This document shows, in pieces, positions 9,671 through 21,859 of a stretch of 59,941 nucleotides of DNA; positions within the stretch are counted from its first letter, which is position 1, and the number at the start of each line of letters is the position of its first letter. Made by a program: the position numbers and the translations under genes. The notes beneath the pieces are model-generated. The model made no database searches, was not told the origin of the DNA, and saw nothing but the letters and a program-made list of their open reading frames with translations. This DNA is from Prorocentrum cordatum (taxonomy: Eukaryota; Sar; Dinophyceae; Prorocentrales; Prorocentraceae), in the NCBI GenBank assembly GCA_963575745.1, contig CAUYUJ010007291.1:1-59941 (forward strand), written 5' to 3'.

Positions 9671-10787
9671 GAATCTATACGCAATGGAGTTCCTCGTCTG
9701 GACTGGGCGACATTCGAAAGCTCTGCGCGCTGCTTCTGCAGCTAGATGGCCAATCGGTTTCGCAGACGGCCTGTCGAACGCCGCCCGCGCTGCCCCCTAC
9801 TCGGCGGACCTCCACATTTGGCGCGCCGCCTTGGGGAGGGAACCAAACTGGGGACCAGCTCTAAACCTCCGCACCTTCTCGAACGAACCTGATCGGTCGA
9901 GCGTAGGCTTCATCTGCCTGTGGCTCGGGATTTGGAGCGGGGGGAAGGCTCAGAAACGGGAGAATCAAGATCAGGTCTGTCTGAAGGCGGGTTGACATGC
10001 GAACTCCTTCCCCGACCACTCCCCACTCCGCGGCCGAGGACCCTTCCCTTTCCCTTAGTCTGCACCGCACGTGGGTGCACCATCACAGGAACCTGTTGTA
10101 AGCAAGGATCTGGATAGGTGTACGAAAATGTTTCTGGAAACGCGACACTGTCGAATGAGGCTCTGAAGTCTCTCCGGGTTGGCTGGCATCGAGTTGGCAG
10201 GGACGGCTAAGCGGCGAGTGGCGAGAGCCCCTATATATTCAGGAGTCAACGTCGGCGCCGAACTAAAGATTGTCGAACTCCCACGCTGCGTCTGCCCACC
10301 AACCGTCGCACTTCCATCGGAACTCCTCCCCACTCATCGCCCGGTCTGCGACGCCGCCCAACGCTCCGTCGGCCCCCGCGGGGCTGGTCCAGGAATCTGT
10401 TCTGTCTTCTCCACGCCCTTGCGATACTCCTGCAGAATGGGCCGGAGAGCCATGGCTGCAGGGAGGTCCTGCACATTCACGTTGATGGCGAGAACGCCCT
10501 TGCGCTCCAGGTCCATCCCCTGGCCCCCGCCCGTCCTTCAGCGCCCGCGCCCCCTTGCAGCTGCAGTTGAGCACCAGGAAACCGAGCTGCTGAGGCGTCT
10601 GCTTCTCTACCACCTCCGCCCAGAACTCGGAAAAGGGGGCCGCGCGGCCGCGCTCGCGCGGGTGGCTGGCCCCGATGGCGCGCCTGATGGCGCGGATGAA
10701 GAGCGCCGCGTGCGGGGGGCATCTGGACTTCCAGTCGGCCTTGGCCCCCTCCTTCAGGAGCTCTTTCATATCTTTGCTTGCGTTGTC

Positions 10788-11556
10788 TCAGTTCTTGCTT
10801 GCGTCAACGCGCGCCTGACCGAGTGCGCCGTTCCCTTCCTCCACGAAAAAGCTGCGATAGACGCTCGACTCTAGCGTCGCCGCGCGCCTCTCCATGCCCA
10901 CTACGAGCCTCGCCAAGGCCTGATATATCTGCTCCATGTCGTCTTTCTTTGTGGCCTTCGATTTGGGCGGACCCCCGCCGACCCCTGGGCGCCGCGCTTC
11001 GAAACCACCATCCGCGCAGGAAAAGTCGGCGCCGACATGACTGCGTAGGCCGGGTGGGAGTCTGGCAGCACGAGCTCGAAATCGCTTGACCGACAATCGC
11101 AAATTCGACTGGAGGTGCAAACGCAAACCGTCATTATCGGCTCCGTGAAGTGTGCAAATGGGGCATTCCGTACTATCTGGCACAAAGAAAGGCGCATTGG
11201 AGACATCGCCCCGTGGATCACGAACGACCTCTGAGTAGGGCGCTCTGAAGATGTCTGCTAGCAGTAACCTGTGTCGCGCATGTCCTGTTACACGTGATGC
11301 ATGCGCTCGACGGCGTAAGGATATGCGCGGTATTACGTATGCGGTGCCTGTGTCGAAGATGCGCGGCAAGTGCCCCCCTCGCCTCGAATGTCGCCCCGCG
11401 CTCCGCCCCCTCTGCGACGCGCGCGCATGTGACACCTCTCGAACAGCATGTCCACCTCCCTATCCACCTCGACCTCCTCCGCGAGCCCCGGCGGGGCGAC
11501 CTGGCAAGTGCAGTGCGAGGCTCGATATTCGGCGAAGTCCAGGGCGAGAGACTCAC
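10788..11556 (-). pseudogene. C-terminal zinc-finger region of the LINE
   Basis: Two Cys/His motifs occur in different frames. CITCNRTCATQVTASRH (frame ending at 11218) has paired cysteines and a distal histidine. CPICTLHGADNDGLRLH (10788-11435 frame) has C-x2-C followed by histidines. A C-terminal Cys/His finger after the reverse transcriptase is usual in LINEs and is thought to bind nucleic acid. The frame change between the two is another lesion. The rest is Arg-rich or a coiled-coil-like tail (MEQIYQALARLVVGMERR). Confidence 0.5.
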
Positions 11557-12166
11557 GAATCATATCCTCCTCCTCCGCGTCCATCAGTTCCCAGGGGGAG
11601 TGAGCCAACGCAAGAAACGGGCCCCCATGATCAAGCGTAGCAGCAGCAGCAGCCTGGAGGCCCGACCTCATCTGGAGCAACCATGGGGAGGCCTGTGGGG
11701 TTAGCCCACGTTCGAGCGAACAGGGTTCGCGATCCTCCTATTCGAACTCCAAGAGCGAGAACAACACGGCCCAAGTCTGCTTGTGTCTCTGCGGGTGACG
11801 TGCCCAAGCCCGGTCCCAGGTCAGTCGGCGAGCGCGAAGCTCGACTGCGCAGGGGGCCACTCGCCAGTGCGCAAGACGCCGAGCCGCTCATTGCAATATG
11901 GCCATCCGTGCGAGCATATTGGCATGAACTCAAGCAGAAGCACTCCATGGCTGAGAGCATCGCGGTCTGTAGAAGAGAAAGAAGCAGCGCGCGCTTCCAT
12001 CGCCTCGGCATTCGCAGCGACCGCGCACCTCTCAGGCCATGAAAAATTGCACTCGTGGCCGAAATTCGCCTGTCCAACTCGCGACTCGCAGTCTGCATCG
12101 GCGGCGCCGCGGGGCCCAGATAACGCGCGACATCCAGGACCTGTCCAGCCGCGCGGCCCTCGCGCC

Positions 12167-12818
12167 CTAGGCGCTGTTTGCACGCGGTTGCCCGCCGGGG
12201 CCGCTGAAGAAGAAACTGGTGACCTGCCCGCCCCGATTCTGGTTCATTCCAGCCATCGCCAGGGCCGCGTCCAGCACATCATCTGACTTCTGTAACTGGG
12301 ACTGAACCTCAAACATGTCACTGCCAACCTCGAAGAGTAAAATACGGTGTAGATCATCAGCGAATGAACAATGTGAAAGGTCCACTTCGCCATCGTCTGG
12401 TAGCGCTCCTTTCAAAAGTGTAAGCCCTGACCGCATCCGCATCGCGGCCGGCCAATGCTGGGAAGGGCGCTGGAAGGAGTCCACGAAGGCATTGACAATG
12501 AACGGATCGCCCATGATGCCCCCCTTGTGCGGCTTCGCGTAGAACGCGCCGCCCCCCCCCCTCCCCCATTTCGATGGCCCCGTCGAGGTAGTGGCTCTCG
12601 CACAGGTCCAAGTCCACAGGCTTGGCGCAAATCTCTACTGTCGCGTCGACTGCCGCCCAGGAATCACTGCCAAACGCAGCGGGGAGATCCTTCATCGCGA
12701 TGGCGAAGCTGACCTTCGACTGGCGCAGCCTCCGCGACAAAACTTGGGTGACCAAAATGGCCCCCATCTCTGCGCTCGCGTCGGGCAAATCCCTGGGCCT
12801 CCAGCGGCGCCCTAACAC
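12167..12818 (-). pseudogene. LINE reverse transcriptase fragment, frameshifted
   Basis: The first frame (12818 to about 12565) contains LVTQVLSRRLRQ and AMKDLPAAFGSDSW. The latter fits the palm A box (F/M-x-D-x3-AF) with its catalytic aspartate. A homopolymer run then shifts the frame. The second frame contains KGGIMGDPFIVNAF, equivalent to the G-x-x-QGDP box, and LSHCSFADDLHRI, whose FADD is the palm C catalytic pair. Motif order and spacing fit non-LTR reverse transcriptases. The frame break and a stop at 12167 argue against activity. Confidence 0.7.
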
Positions 12819-13229
12819 CCAGGCGCTCGGCGAAAAAAACCTTTGCTTACAGAAGGCAAAGTGCGAGTGGCCCTCTTGCCCAGCGCCCCCTGCATCGAGT
12901 TGCCTTTGGCGAGGCCATGTCCCATGCTTCGGGACCGGCGCAGCGGCGCCGCGTTATGGCGGCGCACCAGAAACTCCCAGCACCATCACTTCTTCAAATA
13001 AACCTACATGCGCCTTACCAGTCTCGCATCCAAGTCCACGGTGCCCCTTCCTTAGTCGCCTTATCGAAAGAGACAACCGAGCCCCAGATCTCTGCAGGAG
13101 CAGCGCCATCTGGCACCGCTCGTCGTTTGGTGGTCTTGCGAACAGATGGGATCAGCTCGGCGCGGCCCTCCGAGGCCTTGCAAGTGCGCTCACTCAATTA
13201 CCAAGGAGGCAGCTCTGGAAAGGGGGTAA

Positions 13230-14135
13230 TTAATCCCACCGTCGTCGCCAATCACCCCATTGAAGTTCAGTGACCCCCATGCCTCCGCGTCCTCCCTCGA
13301 GCTGCCAGACCGCCGACCACTCGGCGTCGCCGAAAGCGGTGACCCCCAACCCGCCGCCATCACGATGACGAGCACCAAACCGACATCTAGCAGTTTGTCG
13401 CGATAGGCGAGCCGCCTCCTGCATGCGGCGTCTGCGCCAGGCATCTCGGACTTGTCCCAGAAGTTCACGCGCGGCGAGCACGGAGCGTTTCCTCTGCTCC
13501 TGCAGCTGCATGGAGAGGCCCTCCAGCTGGAGCTCGATCTCATCTAAGTTGAAGTGCCCCTGGCGCCCCCGCCCCCGCGCCCGTCGCAGCGCAGCGCGTT
13601 GTTCCAGCAGACGGCGCCGTTCTGCGCAATATCCAGTCCGCGGCGCCTGTGGTGACCGAGCAAAACCTGTCGCCCCCGCAATGGTCATGATCTCCCCATG
13701 GATTCCCAGAGCGCATCAGGTGAGTTGCGGGTGACCAGCTCTCGTAGATGTTCTTCGTTTCCTGCCAGCTGCGCCAAGACAGCGCGTAGAAACTAATTCT
13801 TCTCCGCACCCGATGAGGGGCAGTCGTTCTAGCCATCCGACTGGTGAGAACCAGTAGTCTATCATGCTACCGCGCGAAGGTAAGGTTGGCGACCAGCACG
13901 TGCGCGCGTAGGGGCTGCGCGAGGTCGCCGACGCGAGCCGCTGTTCCTCCAGTAGGCGCCGCACCGACTCGCCCGCTCCACTTCGTCTTATTTCGAGTCC
14001 GCGTCGGGCCATGTAGTGCTTGGGGGGTCCGCCCATTGCCCAGCCATGCCCTGGGCGCCAAGCCCGTCGTTGAGTTCCGAATAGAACGCCGGCATCGTGC
14101 GGCGCGGTCGCATCTGAACTACTGATCTCCACCAT
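13230..14135 (-). pseudogene. LINE endonuclease end and linker, frameshifted
   Basis: The frame 14135-13716 carries RGSMIDYWFSPVGWLER, resembling the S-x-I-D-Y block near the end of APE-type endonucleases of LINEs. The frame 13688-13230 is a long charged helix (LLEQRAALRRARGRG, LDEIELQLEGLSMQLQEQRK) of the type that links endonuclease to reverse transcriptase. The frame changes between them. Assignment rests on order and these motifs. Confidence 0.45.
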
Positions 14136-14565
14136 CGGGTGAGAGCCGTGACCGTCTCTTGATTAACACCATTATCCTTGTGCGTCCGCGGCTGCGGAGG
14201 GTAATAGAGCACGCCGCAGGCAACGTCGACGGCGCCTCTCTTAACCCGAACTGCGAGGCCCCGCCCTGCCAGCCCAGGTGAGGGGCACCAGGCCTGACGA
14301 ACATGTCAGTCATTGTAGCCCGCCCGCAGACTAACAGCACGGCCTGCGGCCGTCGTCGCGAGAGCTTCTGGCTGGCGCACTGCCTCCAAAATAATCCTGC
14401 CCGCCGTCTGACCCCCAAGAACTCCGCCCACTTCGCGACGGACCGCCCGCGCGCCGCGCAACAAGACCGCATCGCGAGTCTTCGCGCGATGCAGCATCTC
14501 CCGCGAGCGGAGCCCGCTCGCCCACATCGGGCTATGCCCAATCACTCGCAGCGAAGAGCCCAGAA

Positions 14566-14713
14566 AAAACAAGAAAAAATAAAGAGAGAAAAAAAAAAAA
14601 AAAAAAAAGACAAAACAAAAAAAAAAAAAAAAAAAAAGAAAAAAAAGAAAAAAAAAAAAAAGAAAAAAAAAAAAAAAACAAAAAAAAATGAAAGAAAAAA
14701 AGAAAAAAAAAAG

Positions 14714-14751
<38 letters not shown>

Positions 14752-14784
14752 AAGAAAAAAAAAGAAAAAAAAAAAAAAAAAAAA

Positions 14785-14817
<33 letters not shown>

Positions 14818-14938
14818 AAAAAGAAAAAAAAGAAAAAAAAGAAAAAAAGAAAAAAACGAAAAACAAAAAAAAAAAAAAATAAAAAGAAACAGAAAAAAAA
14901 AAAAAAATAAAAGAAAAAAAAGAATGAAAAAGACAAAA
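14566..14938. repeat. Interrupted poly(A) tract flanked by an 11-bp inverted repeat
   Basis: About 370 bases, almost all A, broken by single G, C or T. CACTCGCAGCG at 14543-14553 and its exact reverse complement CGCTGCGAGTG at 14958-14968 frame the tract. The minus-strand poly-Phe and plus-strand poly-Lys frames are artefacts. Its orientation (T on the LINE strand) and position upstream of the LINE argue against it being that element's tail. Confidence 0.85.
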
Positions 14939-15241
14939 GCCCGCACATGGCGCCATCCGCTGCGAGTGGCACGCGCCGGGGCCGTCGCAAACGGCGCCGG
15001 GCTGCGCGGCGCGGCGGCGTGGAGGGCCCCATCCCCCCCCCCCTCCTGGCAATCTCTCGATCGCGGGGGGCCGGGGGGGGGGGGGGGCCTTTGGCGCGCG
15101 GCGTGCCCACGGCGCGCGCGGCGCAGACAGCGGCGGCCCGCGCGATCGGATCGGGCCCCCCCCGCTCTGCCGCACAGCAACCCCGCGCGCCAGAGGCCGC
15201 CTCGGCAAGACCGCGTTCAATATGGCGCGTAGCCGAGCACT

Positions 15242-15690
15242 TCACGGGGGGGGGGAGGGCGAGGGGGAGGGCGAGGATGGGGGAAAATACGCGGACGATA
15301 TTTGATCACGGCACCGAGCCTCGAAATTTCGAAGAGCCCCCCTGGCGTCGTCGAATGCCGACTGCGCTGGCGCGCCACTCTGCGAGCCCAACGAACGTGC
15401 GAACGCCAACCGCTCGACCCAAATAGGTCGACGAGAGAACACGACAGCAGACTCTGAGGCCGTCGATGAAAACCAGGCGCGGTACGGCGCTAAGCTTTCG
15501 CCCTGCAAAAGACACCAAAAACCATGCACCGTACCAAGCGGGCGCCATGTGCGGCGGGGGCTCTCTGGAAAATCCGCCTGAAACCTCCGCCGCAGAACCG
15601 ACAGGGGCCGCGAGGATTTCCAATGATGCGAATTGAAGCGCATGTCGTTTCCAAATCCTCCTCAATGCTCTTTCGCACATCGGCATCTAT
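15242..15690 (-). other. Coding-like remnant, possibly 5' part of the LINE
   Basis: Minus-strand frames here (for example the 133-residue frame 15643-15242) have mixed composition unlike the repeats around them, with CGGGFRRIFQRAPAAHGARL in one frame and LAPYRAWFSSTASESAVVF in another. I cannot place them in a family. Position and strand allow them to be the decayed N-terminal part of the LINE, separated from the rest by the poly(A) tract and a GC-rich segment. Confidence 0.25.
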
Positions 15691-15739
15691 GAAAAATGCC
15701 CCATGTGTTCTTCCATGGCACTGCGCACAGATGTCTTCT

Positions 15740-15960
15740 GCGGAGAAAAGGAGGAGGAAGAGGAGGTGGAGGAGGAAGACGAACGCGGGCTGAGCAGATT
15801 CGGACTACAGGCCCGCATCGGGCTTCGCACTGGCGCCGTCGCCCCGCCCCCCCTGCTCCGCCTGCGCCCTGAGTTGCCCCTCGCACTCCGATTCGGCGCC
15901 CCCTCCCGCCCGCGCTGCTGCTGCTGCTGCTGCCGACGCCGCTGCTGCTGCCCCTAGGGG
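15740..15960. repeat. GGA-rich and CTG-rich microsatellites
   Basis: A GGA-rich stretch at about 15750-15782 and a CTG/GCC run at about 15914-15955 ending in CCCCTAGGGG. Confidence 0.7.
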
Positions 15961-16010
15961 ATCCGCATCCTGCATCAGCCGCCGCGCCGCCTCGAATTCG
16001 GCTCGAGGTG

Positions 16011-18480
16011 GAAAGTGAGCCAGGTCGATTTTGACAAAATTTTCGCCGGCGTCGCCGCGCCGCCCTCGCCCCGGCGCTGCCCAGCAGCGCTCGCCGCATA
16101 ACCCCGCCCACCCCCCCGCGCCCCCCCCCAAGCAGCCCGGCGCACCGCCCCCTCCGCCGCGACCATTTTATTTCGGCGTCGTCGCACCGCCCTCGCCCAC
16201 CCCCGCGCCCTCCCCCCCCGCCTCCCAGCGCACTGCCCCCTCCGCCGCGATCACTTTATTTCGGCATCGTCGCGCCGCGCCCCCCCCTCCGTCGCGCCGC
16301 CCTCGCCCCACCCCCGCCCCGCCGTCCTCGGCGGCCCAGCGCGCCGCCCCCCTCTGCCGCGATCGCTTCTTTCAGCGTCGTCGCGCCGCCCCCGCCCCCG
16401 CCCCCGCCGCCGCGCCGCGCTCGCGCCCCCCCGCCCCCCCCTTCCCCGCGGCCCCCGCGCGTCGCCCCCTCCGCCGCGACCGCGTTAGTTCGGCGGTCTC
16501 TCGTCGCGCCGCCCCCACCCCTCCGCCCGCCCTGCCCGCCCCCCGCCCCCCCTTTCCCAGCACCCAGCGCGCCGCCCTTCTGCCGTGCAACTTTATTTCG
16601 GCGTCGTCGCAGCTGCCCCGCCGCCGCGCGCCGCCCCCGCCCCCCCCTGCCCCTCCCGCCCCCCGCGCCCCCGTTCCCAGCCACCCAGCGCACCGCCCCG
16701 TCTAAGTTTGACCTCTCCCGCGACCAAAAAAATACATTACGTCGGCGCGTCGTCGCACTGCCCCCCCAATTATAGGCCCCCCCCCCCGCGCCGCCCACCG
16801 CCTCCCCCCCCCCCCGCGCCACCCATTCCCGGCCGGGCCCCAGCGCCCCCCACCTCGGCGTAGACGCCGCCGCCCTCACCCGATTCCCGTCGCGCCGAAA
16901 CCCTCGGCCCTCCACCCCCCTCACCCCCAGTAGCCAGCGTGCCGCTCCCTCAAAGACCCGCGGCCACTGCATCTCGGCGACCGTCGCGCCCGCCTCCAAC
17001 GCACCCTCCCCCCCTCCCCCCAAGATGCGCCCAATGCTCTTCGGCGTCGCGCAGGCCCCCTCCCAGCGCACCTTCATCATATCCCCGCGTCGACGCGACC
17101 CATCGCCCCCCACACACCATCGCGCTACCCCAGACGCCCACCCCGCCCCCCCCCCCCGGCAGCCCATTGCAGCGCGGCGTCGGCGCCACCCTCCGCCCCG
17201 ACTAACAATTGATATCTTGCGCGGTGTTCAGAAGCTCCGACTTACTGCATTTCCGCGTCGCGGTCGCGCCCCCCCAACACCGCCCCCCCCCCCAACCTCG
17301 CCAGCGTTCCCCATCGGCCCCGCGGAGCCACCACCGCCGAAATGCCACCTTCCCGCCCCGACCACCTTTACGCCGCGTTGCGCACCCCCCCCCCGCGCCC
17401 GCCCTCTCCCCCCAGCGTTCCCATCGGCCCAACGAAACCTCCACCCACTGCCCCCGCCGCCCCGACCGCCTCATTCCGCGTCGCGTCGCGCTCCCTCCAC
17501 GACGGCCCCCGCGGCCCAGTGGAAACCCCGCCAAACGCCTCCTGCGCCTCGATCACTTCATTCCGCGCCGGGTCGCGCCCCCCCCCGGCGCCTTCTGCCT
17601 TAAATAGCCCTGCCCAGCAACCGTTTCTATTTCGCGTCGCACCCCCCCCCCCCCCCCCGCGCTCCTCGCCCCCAGCTCTGCCCCCGACGGCCGCCTTGTC
17701 CTCGCCGCGCGTTCCCGGCGGCCGAGCGCCCCCTCCGCCCCGACCGTTTAATTTCGCACCTCCCCCCCCCCCCCCTTGAAATTACACCCTGGCGCGGCGC
17801 GGCAGCGCCCGCTCCGCCCCCTGCAGCCCATGCGCGCTCTCCGCGCCCTTCCCCCGCCAGCCAGCGCGCCCCCCCCGGCCGCGCTCTCGCGGCGCGGCGC
17901 GGCGCCGGCCCCCATTCCGATCCGATCATTTTATGCGCTTGCGCAGCTATGTTCTAGAATTCGGACCTCTTCATTTTCGTCGTCGTCGCCGTTCGTTCGT
18001 CTGTCCCCCCCCTGGCCGCCCTGGCGTAAGCTCTGGGCCCGGCCCCCCCCGCCCCCCTCGCCCCCCCTCCCTCGGCCCCCCATAACCCGCCCCCTGGGCC
18101 CAGCATTCCCCGCCCACCCCCCCGGCCTTCCGTTCGTCGAACCCCCCCCCGGATCGCGGCATTTTCGTCGTCGTTCGTGCGTGCGTTCATTGTTCGTCCT
18201 CGTCGCCCTTCGCTCGTCGTTCGACGCCCCCCCGCCCCCCCCTGGGCCACCACTGCCCTAACTCAGCCCCCCCCCCTTCCTATGCCGGGGGCCCAGCCCC
18301 CCAACACCCTCGCCCTCCCCCCCTGGCTCCTCCCCTTGGCCCACCGGCCCCGAGGCCTGGCCCAGGGCCCCGCCCTCCCCCTGCCGTTGCCAGGCCCAGC
18401 CCGCCTCGCCCCTCGATGCCCCCCCCCCCCCCCCCCCCCCTCGTTCGCCTTTCCGCTGGCCCCCCTGGACTTGCCCGCTG
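16011..18480. repeat. Cytosine-biased degenerate minisatellite
   Basis: Nearly 2.5 kb in which the plus strand is overwhelmingly C with some G and little A or T, including C runs of about 8-22. A loose unit of roughly 80-130 bases is visible from AT-containing islands such as CGCGACCATTTTATTTCGG near 16159, 16239, 16358, 16478 and 16585. Pro/Ala-rich plus frames and Gly/Ala/Arg-rich minus frames follow from composition and are not called genes. Confidence 0.8.
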
Positions 18481-18609
18481 CGTTCTGAAGCTCGGACACG
18501 TAAATTATATCGCGCGCAACTGTGAGAAGACATCCTCGGCATGGAAGGCGTTGTAAGACATCCGGAGCACGGGGCCCGCAGGGGGGCCACTGGCAATGAA
18601 TTCGCACTG

Positions 18610-19930
18610 AGGAGTCATTGAGGGGGGGGGGCCTTCGCAAGGAATCCCGAGCGATGGATCTTCAATAATGACTTACGTGTAAGCACGGCTCAGTAAGGAA
18701 CCAACGAAAAGGAGCCCTCATCAATGGGCAATGTTTTCGGGGTCCTTCTCGTGGCAGGCTCAACGGGGAATCCTTACTAAGGAACCCTTAGTAAGGAATC
18801 CGCGCCGGGGAACCCTGCTTTCATAATCCTCTTCTCAGGGGCTCTTCGTGCTTAGCCAGGAATGCTTGATGAGGCATCCACAGTGAGGAAACCCGAATCT
18901 GGCGTCTTTACTGGGGAATCCTTGGTAAACAATCATCATGGAGGAGTCCTTCGGAAAGAATTCTGCGGCAGGAATCGCGAGAAAGAGATCCCCAACCGGG
19001 ATTCCTCACCAAGGGCCATCACTAAGGATGCCCGAGTGAGAAGACTTGAAAAATCCGAATTAGGGAACCCTTCGCATGGTTTTCTAAATGCGGAAATATT
19101 GGTCGGGGAACCCGCATGAAGAAGACCTTGGTCGGGAACCCTCTTGCAGGGAATACTGCGCAATAAATTGGCCCATCGAATCCTTCGGAAGAACTCTTGT
19201 ATAAAGAACCCTGTGTGAACAATAATCAGAAACGTTCCTGGGCAAGAAAGAAATGTGGATTCTTGCATATGGAACTCTTCGACAAGAACCAGAAGTAGGG
19301 AATCCTTGGCAAGGGCCCTGACACAGGAATCCAAAGTGGGGAAGCCTTCATAAAGAATCCTTGTCTTAAAATGGGTCTTCGACAAGGAAAAAGACACAAA
19401 CATTTCTGAGTGCCGAATCAATACTCAAGACTCTTCACCCGTAAATTCTTCGTGCGGCGTCATCGGTATGGAAGCCTTAATACGGTATGGAAGCCTTAAT
19501 AAGGACTCGGCAGGAATGGATCTTTAGTAAGGGCCCTTGTTGTCGAGAGCCCTTCCTGAAGATTGCACAATACGGAATCTTGATGCGAAACCGCCGACAA
19601 GAATTCTTGATAAGGAATCCCGGCTAGGGGTCCGCAGTGAAAAATCCAAGCCGTGGGATCATCAATCAGGTGCCTTTGAAGCGGAACCCGTGTCACATAC
19701 AATTGTCCATGCACCTCTTTCGTCTGGATAATCAAGAATGTTGAATGGGGAAATTGTAATACAAAATCTGTGGTGAGGGATCCTTGGCCAAGGATCGTTC
19801 GCAAGGGCTCCTTCGCCTGGCGTCCATATCAACGAATCCTTGCGCAAAGCCCCCTTAAGGAGTCCTTGCCAAGGAATCCCAAGCTTGGAATCCGATCTAA
19901 AGAATCATTATTCAAGAATCCCACCAGCCC
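18610..19930. repeat. Degenerate 14-bp array, consensus TTAGTAAGGAATCC
   Basis: Successive 14-base phrases are clearest at about 18773-18802 (TTACTAAGGAACCC then TTAGTAAGGAATCC). They recur with substitutions and small indels for 1.3 kb. An isolated patch recurs at 20508-20545. Many units contain AAGGATCC/GGAATCCTT half-palindromes. No gene is present. Confidence 0.75.
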
Positions 19931-20284
19931 TCTGGGCGTCGGTGGTTTAGAGCGTTTCCTCTTCCACCCCTCCTTCTTCCCCTTCGGGGAGGGGTTTACC
20001 CCTCCCCCTACCCCCTCGCCACTGACCTGGACAGGGGGGGCCGCGATCGGTCAGAGCGTCCAAGATCGACCCCTGGGAAGGCTAAAATTCGACACCCCTC
20101 ACGAGGATCGTGGCTCCTGAGGGGGGGGCTGAAATTTAGGAACCCCCCTTCGTTGATCGATCTCCTCCAAGATGGCTCCGAGAGACGTCTTGGACCCCCT
20201 CTTGGGCCGTGCGCGCGGGCGGGCGGAGCGCCGCCCGCCCGCCCGCAAGGCCCAAGAGCCCACCAAAACGTTCGAAGACACTTC

Positions 20285-20655
20285 CAATACGCCACCAGGG
20301 AGGAGGAAGAGGCGGAGGAGGAGGAGGAGGAGGAGGAGGAGGAGAGGGAGGAGGAGGAGGAGGAGGAGGAGGGAGAAGGCGGAGGAGAAGGAGGAACAGG
20401 GGAGGAGAACAGCTGCCGATCATCGGCGCTCTTCGTTCGAGTGCCTGGTGTAGGATGGGCTGGTGGGGATTCGCGAAGCGTCAAGAATTCCTCAAATTTC
20501 ATGAAGAAGGAACCCTGAGTGTGAGGACCCTTAGTAAGGACCCCCCCCCTAAAGATGGAGGGGAATGATAATTTTGGGGGAGGAGCAGGAGGAACAGGAG
20601 GAGGAACGGGAGGAGGAGGAGGAGGAGGAGGAGGAGGAGGAGGAGGAGGAACGGG
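20285..20655. repeat. Two (GGA)n-rich blocks
   Basis: GGA-rich at about 20298-20408 and 20578-20650, separated by a short unique segment. Surrounding sequence (19940-21280) has no recognised gene and includes a GA-rich stretch at about 21030-21160. Confidence 0.85.
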
Positions 20656-21280
20656 CGGAGGACGCAAACAGGAAGGAGGAGAAGGTGATAACTACGGAGA
20701 TTGGCGTCCCGCCCGTGCACAGGCCGCCTGTCGACGGTCCCTGGCGCCGCCTCCTCGCACAAGGGGCTGGGCCCCGATGGAAATATTCAAAAACAACAAC
20801 AACAAAACAGCTGGATCCCAGAACTATTCAGAGCCGAGGAACTTTCCCGAGATCGGAGAGGCCGCTCCCCCCCGTGCCTTCCCCCCGGGGCCAGATTCCC
20901 CCCCCCCCCCCCCAAGCAGAACATGTTCGCAACCTCGCGCGAGGGGAAACTATGCGTGGCACCGACACTCAACGGAATCAGATGAAACGTCCCCCCCCCA
21001 CAAACAGATGAAAAGCAATCCGAACGCCATACAGGCAGAGAGAGGGAGAGCGAGAGAGAGAAAACAAACGAGAGAGCGAGAGAGATAATAGGAAAACAGG
21101 AGGTGGAAGCAAGGGAGAATATAAGAAAGAGTGGGGGTGGGATATAGAGAGAGAGAGATATGCAAGCTTGCAAAATACAGAAAGACGTCGGGGCTGAAAT
21201 CTACCAGGCCCCCTTTGCACCCCAAGCCTCGGAAGTGTCTGTTTGCATGTTGCGAGCGCTCTGTAGTGGAGGCCTGCCAA

Positions 21281-21436
21281 ATGGGGACGAAACGAATGGG
21301 GTTGGAGTTTCACGCCGCATCGTCGATGCATCGGCGACGGCGGCATGAGGCGAACAACGGGCTCCAGATCGCGCTGTATCGGCGATGCGTCGGCGATGCG
21401 GCGCGACTCTCCGACCCCATCTGCTCCAGCCCAATA
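21281..21436. mobile_element. Foldback repeat family 1, copy 1
   Basis: Outer arm ATGGGGACGAAACGAATGGGG, then CGCCGCATCGTCGATGCATC, a variable centre, and the mirrored arm GATGCGGCGCGACTCTCC followed by GACCCCATCT. Related copies occur at 23500, 37102 and 55098. Diverged but recognisable. The following 21440-21850 holds no gene. Confidence 0.65.
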
Positions 21437-21859
21437 TTCGCAGTTTGGATCTAGGTAGGGGACCACGTCCCCCGAGTCACGGGCGCTCCCAAGCGCTCGC
21501 GTGCGCTCCAGGGGATCCCGCGCACTCTGTTAGTGTTAGAAAGGCCTCAAGAGCGCATCTGGAGGTCTAAACATCGAGAGCTCCCTACGGTGGTTTCAGA
21601 GGCCCGCGCGGGCCATCTCTTGGGGACTAATTGGGCCGCCTTGGAAGTCCCGAAGGCCAGCCGAAGAGGCTAAACTCATCGAGTACCGCCAGTTGTGTAT
21701 GGTGTTCGTTCCCGCGAAGCGACCCAAGGAAACTCCCAGGAGGCCTCTGGGAGAACCCCCCATGTGAGCCCACAGTGCGAGTCGGAAGCCTCTGGTCAAC
21801 GACTCAAGCACGGTGGCAGCATGAGCTTAAGGCCACGAGATACTTTTCCTCCAAGCCCT

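Larger units (their letters stand above)
10263..14541 (-). mobile_element. Decayed non-LTR (LINE-type) retrotransposon
   Basis: Read on the minus strand, conserved blocks appear in the order expected for a LINE, but in shifting frames. An endonuclease-like C-terminal motif (GSMIDYWFSP, about 13845-13870) comes first. Then a charged helical linker (13230-13688), reverse transcriptase (12167-12818), a thumb-like region (11631-12098) and a C-terminal zone with two zinc-finger-like motifs (10788-11556). Several frame shifts, one at a poly-G/C run near 12551-12567, show that this copy is dead. The 5' limit is uncertain and may extend to about 15690. No tail or target duplication was identified. 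Confidence 0.65.

Noticed and set aside
14306-15245. Three overlapping minus-strand frames of 212-304 residues
   Set aside because: Their middle is poly-Phe/Ser translated from the poly(A) tract on the other strand.
16031-18640. Pro/Ala-rich plus frames and Gly/Arg-rich minus frames
   Set aside because: Explained by the C-biased minisatellite; no domain and frames on both strands alike.
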